A stretch of 17,799 nucleotides of DNA from JABZIP01 sp052173355 (GTDB lineage: Bacteria; Bacillota; Clostridia; Peptostreptococcales; Anaerovoracaceae), in the NCBI GenBank assembly GCA_052173355.1, contig JBQMYS010000032.1, positions 1-17,799 of the forward strand, in the 5' to 3' direction. Of this stretch, positions 1 to 6,271 are shown piece by piece. Position numbers and translations under genes: made by a program. The notes under the pieces were generated by a model. That model searched no databases. It had not been told where the DNA came from and saw only the letters and a program-made list of their open reading frames with translations. Each line of letters begins with the position of its first letter. Position 1 is the stretch's first letter.

Positions 1-757
1 CAAAAATTCAATAATATCCATAATCAAAATACCGTTTTCATTTATCCAAGGTTTGATTTTTTCCCTCACCACAATAATCTTCTTAAACGAATCCCCTATA
101 TGAAGAAGTGAATTTTGCTCTTGTTGCATTTTTTCCCTATCCGGAATCGCAAATGCCGATTGTATATAATACCTGCGGTTTCCAAGATTGCAAACAAAAT
201 CTACCTCAAATTTCTTCCTTGCAAATTTTCCATCTTGATTTTTAAAACTATACTCCACAACGCCGACATCAACATTAAAACCCCTTATCAAAAGTTCATT
301 ATAAATTATATTTTCCATGATATGGTTTTCTTCTTGCTGTCTAAAATTTAGCTGAGCATTTCGAAGTCCAACATCCGTAAAATAATACTTAAATGGTGAG
401 GCGATATATTTTTTCCCCTTTATATCATATCTGGTCGCTTTGTTTATAAAAAAAGCATCTTGCAAATATGCAATATATGCACTTATCGTCTTGTCGCTAA
501 CAGATACCCCTTTACTTTTGAATGTGTTTGCAAGCTTTGTCGGATTGGAAAGCGACCCGACTGCAGAAGCCAATATATTTAGTAAAGACTGCATAGTATC
601 ATCAGCACGAAGATTATACCGATTTTCAATATCCTTTAAATACAATTCTTTACAGAGATTAGATAAATATGTAGATTTCAATTCATCTGTAGCTCTACCC
701 GTTTTCCTTGCGTAAAATCAAGCGATTCAAATATAAATCTCTCTTAATTTCTTCCAT
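1..757 (-). pseudogene. AAA ATPase / DUF4143 gene with internal deletion (runs off the left edge)
   Basis: The ATG at 757 follows the ribosome binding site AAGGAG and opens a 20-residue piece (MEEIKRDLYLNRLILRKENG) that stops at 695-697. It resembles the N-terminus of the AAA_14/DUF4143 ATP-binding proteins common in Firmicutes. In a frame shifted by one base, an uninterrupted reading frame runs from about 711 to the window edge. It matches the C-terminal DUF4143 (PD-(D/E)XK-like) half, with landmarks NILASAVGSLSNPTKLANTF, KYYFTDVGLRNAQLNFRQQE and FEVDFVC. The Walker A and B region of roughly 200 residues, which should lie between them in a full family member of about 430 residues, is absent. 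The junction falls near 697-712, so a deletion that is not a multiple of three broke the gene. Domain identity is from remembered family sequence; the frame change and missing core are read directly. A sequencing error cannot explain the missing core. Confidence 0.85.
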
Positions 758-770
758 ATTTTCGTCTCCT

Positions 771-810
771 TATTACGGGAAACGGTATTTTTGTATCGTT
801 TTCCGTAATA
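771..810. repeat. Large imperfect palindrome over the start site of the DUF4143 gene
   Basis: The left arm TATTACGGGAAACGGTA (771-787) and right arm TATCGTTTTCCGTAATA (794-810) are 17-base inverted repeats with two mismatches and a 6-base spacer. Both mismatches become G-U pairs if the plus strand is transcribed. The palindrome lies just downstream of the -10 box of the minus-strand promoter and just upstream of AAGGAG, so it would cover the transcription start and the 5' leader. That position suits an operator for an autoregulator or a leader hairpin. No regulator is identified. Confidence 0.75.
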
Positions 811-812
811 TT

Positions 813-841
813 ATTTTATATCAAAATAATTACATAGTCAA
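813..841 (-). promoter_or_regulatory. Sigma-A-type promoter of the DUF4143 pseudogene
   Basis: On the minus strand, TTGACT (836-841), a 17-base spacer and TAAAAT (813-818) form a close match to the housekeeping consensus. Transcription would start near 805-808, inside the palindrome. The promoter is intact although the gene it serves is broken. Confidence 0.65.
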
Positions 842-949
842 CTTGCATTTAAATACCAAAAAGCCCATATCATTTAAATACAGGGCGATATTCGATATTT
901 AATATTTAATTTTAAAAATCGGCTCTAATTTATGTGAGCTTTTTATATA

Positions 950-2482
950 CTATTTTTCACTATAACCTTTTTTCGTATTTACCGCTATGCTGTTTGTATC
1001 TTTGTTCCAATCTACTCCAAATCGAATTTCTTTACCTAAATCCCTAAGCTTGAAATAGTTATTTCCCCCTATGTTATAAGCTTCTATTTTCGCTTCTTTT
1101 CCATCAATCGTAACCTTTACATCTGATTTAAGTGCAGTTTTTTGCGCTTCGTCGGTTTTCGCCATTTCGCCACCTACCTTTATGTACTCCTTACCTGTTT
1201 TCAAAGATACACTTTTTGAAATAGCATCCCATGAAACGTTAAACTTTTTAGCAGTTCCTTTAAATATAAATGCCACGTCTCTTAATTTAAAATAGTTGCT
1301 TCCATTTATATTATATGCATCAAATTCAACAGTTTTGCCGTCTACAAGTACATTTGCCGAAGTTTTTACAGCTTTAATTCCATCGGGCTCTACTGATGAA
1401 ATCGTATTGCTTTGGTTGACGGTTATAAAGCCCCATTTCCCGTTTTTAGAAACCGGCGCCATGCCTTCTTTAAAATTATATGCTATATCATATTCAAACG
1501 GAACAACCACTTTTCCGGTTTTATCTATATATCCACACTTTCCTTCAACAGCTACCTGCGCCAATCCCTCTTTAAAGTCAGAAAGCCCCATAATAAAATC
1601 CGCTTGATATTTGCATGAAATCACTTCTTTTCCGCTCTTATCTATGTAGCCGTATTTTTCTCCATCTTTATCTTGTATAGCTACAAGAGCCATGCCTTCA
1701 CTAAATCTGCCTGCGTAAATGTATTTGTCCGGTACTTTAATTACCTCTTTTCCTGCCTTGTCTATATAATAGCACTGCTTTTCACCAATACCCACTAATG
1801 CAAGTCCATCACTGAATTTATTGACATAATCATATTTTAATTCAATAACTTCTTTACCGCTTTTATCTACATATCCGTTTTTTCCGTCAATCCCGACAGC
1901 CGCCATACCTTCGCTAAAATCATCCGCATCATCATACTTTAAAGGAATAACCGTTTTTCCGGTTTTATCTATATATCCATATTTCCCCGTATTGCGATTT
2001 CCGACTAAAGCTCTATCATCTTTAAAGCCTTTAGCTTCATCGTATTGAACCGATATAATCTCTTTGCCGGTTTTGTCTATATAAAACTTTCTTTCACTCT
2101 TTGATACAATCGCAAGACCTTCACTAAAATCATCTGCACTGTCATATTGAGGCTGAATTGCCGGTTCTCCGGTTTTATCCAAATACCCATATTTCGTCAC
2201 TTCATTTGTTTGTTTAATTACAGCCATACCTTCATTAAACCAAACAAACAAATACGGTGTCAACACCTCTTTTCCGGTTTTATCTATAAACCCTACTTTA
2301 CCATCGCGCATTACAACTGCCAAGCCATCTTGAAATTTAGATGCATACTCATACTTTAACGGTATTACTTCTTTATATACAGTGTCTACTGCATATGTCG
2401 CACTAAAATTAAAAAAGCCGAATGCAAGTGCAATACTAAATGCCGCGAGTTTCTTTATGCCTTTTTGGGTAGACTTCTTCAT
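950..2482 (-). CDS. Secreted WG-repeat protein with C-terminal stalk (copper amine oxidase N1-like) domain
   Basis: A 510-residue protein. Residues 1-31 form a signal peptide (lysine-rich start, hydrophobic core around 12-24, likely cleavage after ATYA). Residues about 36-355 carry nine WG-type beta repeats. Eight contain an x-I/V/L-D-K-T/S/A-G motif (64-70, 99-105, 133-139, 169-175, 203-209, 238-244, 278-284, 317-323) and the last ends KWGF at 349-352; between them recur FSEGLA/FKEGMA motifs. Residues about 378-506 hold two half-domains, each with an AYNIxGxNYFKLRD motif, typical of the stalk domain called copper amine oxidase N-terminal-like in clostridia and Paenibacillus. The protein is probably secreted or surface-attached. 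It has no catalytic motif, and its ligand is unknown. The ATG follows AAAGGAGGG at good spacing. Confidence 0.9.
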   Translation of the reverse strand: MKKSTQKGIKKLAAFSIALAFGFFNFSATYAVDTVYKEVIPLKYEYASKFQDGLAVVMRDGKVGFIDKTGKEVLTPYLFVWFNEGMAVIKQTNEVTKYGYLDKTGEPAIQPQYDSADDFSEGLAIVSKSERKFYIDKTGKEIISVQYDEAKGFKDDRALVGNRNTGKYGYIDKTGKTVIPLKYDDADDFSEGMAAVGIDGKNGYVDKSGKEVIELKYDYVNKFSDGLALVGIGEKQCYYIDKAGKEVIKVPDKYIYAGRFSEGMALVAIQDKDGEKYGYIDKSGKEVISCKYQADFIMGLSDFKEGLAQVAVEGKCGYIDKTGKVVVPFEYDIAYNFKEGMAPVSKNGKWGFITVNQSNTISSVEPDGIKAVKTSANVLVDGKTVEFDAYNINGSNYFKLRDVAFIFKGTAKKFNVSWDAISKSVSLKTGKEYIKVGGEMAKTDEAQKTALKSDVKVTIDGKEAKIEAYNIGGNNYFKLRDLGKEIRFGVDWNKDTNSIAVNTKKGYSEK

Positions 2483-2532
2483 AAAACCCTCCTTTATTGC
2501 AGTTTTTACAATTTAAATTCTCAATATAGTAT

Positions 2533-2562
2533 ATTATACCCTTTAGCTTGTGTATTTTTCAA
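2533..2562 (-). promoter_or_regulatory. Promoter of the WG-repeat gene
   Basis: Minus strand: TTGAAA (2557-2562), an 18-base spacer and a perfect TATAAT (2533-2538), about 50 bases before the start codon at 2482. Together with the plus-strand promoter at 2656-2684 it makes 2483-2717 a divergent promoter region. Confidence 0.65.
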
Positions 2563-2655
2563 GTGCAAATAAAAACTTTTTTAACGTTTTATTTCACTTA
2601 CTTAATAAAAACACTTGTAAAATTTAAACTTAGCCATATGCAAGTAATTTTCGTC

Positions 2656-2684
2656 TTGCAAGAATATAAAAAAACAGTTAAAAT
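2656..2684 (+). promoter_or_regulatory. Promoter of the PRTase-TRSP / StiP-PELOTA block
   Basis: TTGCAA (2656-2661), a 17-base spacer and TAAAAT (2679-2684) lie 33 bases before the ATG at 2718. The ribosome binding site AAGGTGG follows at 2704-2710. I see no clear operator in the divergent region. Confidence 0.55.
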
Positions 2685-2717
2685 ACATTTAATAAATTAT
2701 CTTAAGGTGGAAATTAT

Positions 2718-3857
2718 ATGTATGACGCGAAAGATTTAATAAAACTCGCAAAACGTGAAAATAATCCTAATCGTGATTATTTACTTATAAATATATTTCA
2801 AGGCAAACATTACCCTGCTCATCCGAAAGACACTTTCAATATGTGCAGCGCTTTAGCTGAAAAAATCAAAGCTGAATACCCCGATGAAAAATTTTTAATA
2901 ATAGGATTTGCCGAAGCCGCAACCGCAATCGCCGCTCTTGTTGCCGGTTTTCTTTCTTCATATTATATGCAAACTACACGTGAAATCATTGACGATATGC
3001 CTGCACTAAATTTTTCTGAAGAACATAGCCATGCAAAAAATCAAATTCTTTACATACGTGATTTTGAAAAATTGGCACAAAATGTAAATCGGATTATTTT
3101 CGTCGAAGATGAAATAACAACAGGAAAAACATTGCAAAACGCTTGTAATGTTTTAAATGCTGTCTGTCATGCTCACTTAAATTTCAGTATTGCAACTCTC
3201 TTAGACTGTACGCATGATTTTCAAAAAAAGGAACTCGAAGCTTTAAATATAGATATTTTATCACTAATGCACTTAAATAAAGATGATTTTGATAAAAAGT
3301 TAGAAGATTTTAGTGCAAATGGAAATTTTTATAACTACCCGATAAACGAAATATCAAAAATTTCTCTTACCGAAAAAGAACTTTTAATGCAAAACGTAAA
3401 GCAAATAGAAATTAACAATGCGCATGACCCTAGGATAGGTTCGAATATTTTGGATGTAAATATAGATTTAGAAACACTTTGGGAACATCTATCTCTATCA
3501 GAACAAGAACTATCCGAAAAAAAAATCTTAGTATTGGGCACTGAAGAATTTGTCTACCCTGCAATTTTTATAGGGAATAAAATATCCAAATTTACCAATA
3601 ATGTAAAATGTCATGCTACTACCAGAAGTCCGATGCTCCCCGGCGCCGCACAAAATTATCCTTTACACAATCGTGTACTTTTACCAAGTTTGTATGACGA
3701 TGATCGAATTACATATCTTTACAATTTAGAAAATGTTGATATGGTAATCGTAATCACAGATTCACATCGAGGCTTAAGCCCGGGGATTTACGCACTTATA
3801 AAAGCACTTAAAGATTTTGAAAACGAGAATATTTACTGGGTTTGGTGGAAAAAATGA
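2718..3857 (+). CDS. Phosphoribosyltransferase with C-terminal TRSP domain (PRTase_2-TRSP, Ter-type nucleoside pathway)
   Basis: A 379-residue cytosolic protein. The N-terminal half is a type I phosphoribosyltransferase-like domain. It has the conserved GFAEAATAI segment (63-71) and the PRPP-binding loop FVEDEITTGKT (128-138), where D/E-rich plus TTGKT is the family hallmark. The C-terminal half (about 265-379) is the TRSP domain, with LGTEEFVYPAIFIG near 273-286 and the diagnostic TRSP tetrapeptide at 302-305. This pair of domains is known from the biosynthetic module of Ter (tellurium/stress) operons, predicted by Anantharaman, Iyer and Aravind to make a nucleoside-like metabolite. The substrate has not been established. 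The start is ATG after AAGGTGG with 7-base spacing. The stop overlaps the next ATG (ATGA), so the two proteins are translationally coupled and probably act together. No TerD, TerC, ATP-grasp or HAD partner is visible nearby. Confidence 0.85.
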   Translation: MYDAKDLIKLAKRENNPNRDYLLINIFQGKHYPAHPKDTFNMCSALAEKIKAEYPDEKFLIIGFAEAATAIAALVAGFLSSYYMQTTREIIDDMPALNFSEEHSHAKNQILYIRDFEKLAQNVNRIIFVEDEITTGKTLQNACNVLNAVCHAHLNFSIATLLDCTHDFQKKELEALNIDILSLMHLNKDDFDKKLEDFSANGNFYNYPINEISKISLTEKELLMQNVKQIEINNAHDPRIGSNILDVNIDLETLWEHLSLSEQELSEKKILVLGTEEFVYPAIFIGNKISKFTNNVKCHATTRSPMLPGAAQNYPLHNRVLLPSLYDDDRITYLYNLENVDMVIVITDSHRGLSPGIYALIKALKDFENENIYWVWWKK

Positions 3858-4918
3858 AAAGTTCATACGATAAAAAAGACGTTACGATACTTCTTAAAGA
3901 TATTACAGGGCTTGTAACACCTCTACCTGCTAAAGAGCGGGAAAAACTGATCCAATCCGGAAAACACTACAGTCAGATGTTACCGCTTGAATACGTGCCA
4001 AGTGACAAATACATTGAAATTTACGAAAAAACACTATCCGTTTCAGCGAAAACGGTTGCAAATGCAGTTGCAACTTTAGCCAAAAAACTTCTGGATGTCT
4101 ATGACAAAAACATTACTTTAGTTTCTCTTGCAAGAGCAGGTACTCCGATAGGAATTTTACTAAAGCGCTATATGATTAAAAAATATGCTATTCATCCAAA
4201 ACATTACACCATTTCAATAATACGTGACCGCGGTATTGACAAGAACGCAATCGACTATATTCTTAAAAATCACTCGCCTTACAGCATTGTTTTCGTTGAC
4301 GGTTGGGTAGGAAAAGGTGCAATATTAAAAGAACTTAAACTTGCACTTTCTGAATTTGAAGGAATCTCTGATAATATTGCCGTACTCGCAGATCCTGCGC
4401 ATGTAACTTCTCTTTGTGGGACTCACGAAGATATTTTAATTCCAAGTGCATGTCTGAACTGTACCGTTTGCGGTCTAATCAGCAGAACTTATCTTGATGA
4501 TAGTATAATAAAACCCGATGATTTCCATGGTGCAATCTACTATGAAGAATTTGAAAAAGATGATCGCTCCAATTCATTTTTGGCAGAAATAGAAAAGCAC
4601 TTCAACTTTGAGCAAGATTGCATCAATTTGCAAATTCATGACCTTTCCTTAGAAAATACCGGACTTGAAGAAACGAAAAACATTGCTGCAAATTTCGATA
4701 TTTCAGATATAAACATGATAAAGCCCGGCATCGGTGAAACCACAAGAGTTTTGCTAAGGCGAGTGCCATACAAAATTTTAATAAACCCCAACTTCGCAGA
4801 CGATTCGGAACTTGCACACGTATATCAACTTGCAAAAGAAAAAAATGTTCCTATCGAATATTACAAATTGATAAATTATAAATGCGTCGGGATAATAAAA
4901 AAACTATCCGACATTTGA
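3854..4918 (+). CDS. StiP/PRTase_1 protein with C-terminal PELOTA RNA-binding domain
   Basis: A 354-residue partner of the upstream PRTase-TRSP protein. The start is taken at ATG 3854, four bases before the upstream stop ends, preceded by GGTGG. A TTG 12 bases earlier is possible, but family members begin close to a SYxxxDVTxLL motif, seen here at residues 4-14. The StiP/PRTase_1 domain (about 1-240) shows SGKHYSQMLPLE (35-46), VSLARAGTPIGILLKR (90-105), SIIRDRGID (121-129), the loop FVDGWVGKGAI (147-157) and the LIPSACLN segment (195-202). The C-terminal PELOTA_1-type RNA-binding domain (about 288-354) begins IKPGIGETTR and ends YKCVGIIKK. Some databases call StiP a cysteine protease, but the RAGTPIG and VDGW-GKGA motifs fit a phosphoribosyltransferase fold better. 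The role is inferred: joint synthesis of an unidentified ribonucleoside, perhaps acting on RNA. Confidence 0.85.
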   Translation: MKSSYDKKDVTILLKDITGLVTPLPAKEREKLIQSGKHYSQMLPLEYVPSDKYIEIYEKTLSVSAKTVANAVATLAKKLLDVYDKNITLVSLARAGTPIGILLKRYMIKKYAIHPKHYTISIIRDRGIDKNAIDYILKNHSPYSIVFVDGWVGKGAILKELKLALSEFEGISDNIAVLADPAHVTSLCGTHEDILIPSACLNCTVCGLISRTYLDDSIIKPDDFHGAIYYEEFEKDDRSNSFLAEIEKHFNFEQDCINLQIHDLSLENTGLEETKNIAANFDISDINMIKPGIGETTRVLLRRVPYKILINPNFADDSELAHVYQLAKEKNVPIEYYKLINYKCVGIIKKLSDI

Positions 4919-4967
4919 TAATTTTTTACATGTTTTTACTATATTATATAAGAAATAAGGAGCACCA

Positions 4968-6176
4968 ATGCTAAAAGGAAAAACTATTTTACTGGGTATT
5001 TCCGGTGGAATCGCCGCATATAAAATTGCAAATTTATGCAGTTCACTTGTAAAACAAAATGCAGACGTCCATGTAATAATGACTAAAAATGCGACCGAAT
5101 TCATTACCCCGCTAACTTTTGAAACACTTACCGGCAATAAATGCATAATAGATACATTTGATCGTAATTTTGAATTCGATGTAAAACATATTTCTATCGC
5201 AAAAAAAGCCAACTTGATTTTACTCGCACCTGCTACTGCAAATTTAATCGCTAAACTCGCAAACGGTATTGCAGATGATATGCTTACCACTACTGTTCTA
5301 GCCTCAAAAGCAAAAAAGCTCGTAGCTCCGTCAATGAATACCAATATGTATGAAAACCCGATAACGGTTGATAATATAACAAAACTCAAAAACTACGGAT
5401 TTTCAATAATTGAGCCGGATACAGGCTTACTGGCTTGCAAAGATATAGGCAAAGGTAAACTGCCTGACGTAGACGTACTTTTTGATTACATATTACAAGA
5501 AATTGCAAAACCAAAAGATATGGTCGGTATAAATGTTTTAATAACAGCCGGTGCTTGTGCAGAAAATATCGATCCGATCAGATTTATAAGTAACCATTCG
5601 ACCGGTAAAATGGGCTTCGCCATTGCCCGCGAATGCGCATTGCGTGGCGCGCACGTAACCGTAGTTGCGGCGCGCACGCAAGTGCCGCCGCCACGATTCG
5701 TTGACATCGTGACGGCGTGCTCGGCAAGCGAGATGCTCGAAAAACTTGCCGAGCGGTTCGCGGACTGTGATATACTCTTTAAAACTGCCGCTGTGACAGA
5801 TTATACACCAATTAACTACTCAAATGAAAAAATCAAAAAATCCGATGCTGAATTTGTAATTAAATTAACAAAAACTACAGATATTCTGAAACACTTAGCT
5901 GCTATAAAAACTGACAAACAAGTAATTTGCGGATTTTCAATGGAAACAGAGAATATGCTCGAAAATTCCAGAAAAAAATTGGAAAACAAAAACCTTGATA
6001 TGATAGTTGCCAATAATTTAAAAACAAACGGTGCAGGATTCGCTTGCGATACCAACGTTGTGACCATTATAACCCCTGACAGTGTGCAAGATTTACCTTT
6101 GATGCAAAAAACAGAAGTTGCACAAAACATAATTGATACTGCAATATCAATATACAACTCAAAGAATTTACAGTAA
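4968..6176 (+). CDS. coaBC: Bifunctional phosphopantothenoylcysteine decarboxylase / phosphopantothenate-cysteine ligase
   Basis: A 402-residue flavoprotein of normal length that carries out two steps of coenzyme A synthesis: it joins cysteine to 4'-phosphopantothenate, then decarboxylates the product. The CoaC half (about 1-180) has GISGGIAAYK (10-19), the catalytic His74 in VKHIS, PATAN (88-92), PSMN with Asn124, and Cys157 in LLACKDIGKGK. The CoaB half (about 186-402) has IDPIRFISNHSTGKMG (201-216), AAVTDY (274-279) and KIKK (288-291). One variation is TAGAC where TAGPT is usual (193-197). The ribosome binding site AAGGAG (4957-4962) lies 5 bases before ATG. A weak promoter, TTTACA-16 bases-TATAAG (4925-4952), may precede it; otherwise it is read with the PRTase genes 49 bases upstream. 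Bases 5621-5770 (residues about 219-268) are strikingly GC-rich compared with the rest. Confidence 0.95.
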   Translation: MLKGKTILLGISGGIAAYKIANLCSSLVKQNADVHVIMTKNATEFITPLTFETLTGNKCIIDTFDRNFEFDVKHISIAKKANLILLAPATANLIAKLANGIADDMLTTTVLASKAKKLVAPSMNTNMYENPITVDNITKLKNYGFSIIEPDTGLLACKDIGKGKLPDVDVLFDYILQEIAKPKDMVGINVLITAGACAENIDPIRFISNHSTGKMGFAIARECALRGAHVTVVAARTQVPPPRFVDIVTACSASEMLEKLAERFADCDILFKTAAVTDYTPINYSNEKIKKSDAEFVIKLTKTTDILKHLAAIKTDKQVICGFSMETENMLENSRKKLENKNLDMIVANNLKTNGAGFACDTNVVTIITPDSVQDLPLMQKTEVAQNIIDTAISIYNSKNLQ

Positions 6177-6188
6177 TTCATTTATTAA

Positions 6189-6238
6189 AAAACCGATTCA
6201 TACAGTTTCAAACATTTGAATTTGCATGAATCGGTTTT
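6189..6238. terminator. Bidirectional terminator between coaBC and the M23 peptidase gene
   Basis: Perfect 13-base arms AAAACCGATTCAT (6189-6201) and ATGAATCGGTTTT (6226-6238) have T-rich tails on both strands. The loop holds a smaller palindrome, TTCAAA-CA-TTTGAA (6207-6220). The two genes converge here, so one hairpin can end both transcripts. Confidence 0.85.
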
Positions 6239-6271
6239 ATTTTATCAATAAATCAATCCGTATATGTGGTA

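Noticed and set aside
115..902. Three short plus-strand reading frames near the left end
   Set aside because: They lie antisense to the DUF4143 gene and its promoter. The minus-strand translation matches a known family over more than 230 residues, while these match nothing.
915..945. A minus-strand terminator after the WG-repeat gene (GCTC...GAGC followed by T-rich sequence)
   Set aside because: The stem is only 4 bases, which is too weak to call.
2548..2739. A 63-codon plus-strand reading frame in the divergent promoter region
   Set aside because: It has no ribosome binding site, overlaps both promoters and the real start at 2718, and resembles no known protein.
3842..3853. TTG at 3842 as the start of the StiP-PELOTA protein
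   Set aside because: The ATG at 3854 has GGTGG at suitable distance, forms the common ATGA overlap and fits the family N-terminus.
3854..4918. Naming the StiP protein a cysteine protease
   Set aside because: Visible motifs fit a phosphoribosyltransferase-like fold, and no protease catalytic set can be identified.
4904..5389. A 161-codon minus-strand reading frame opposite coaBC
   Set aside because: It is antisense to a fully conserved CoaC domain, with no ribosome binding site or domain of its own.
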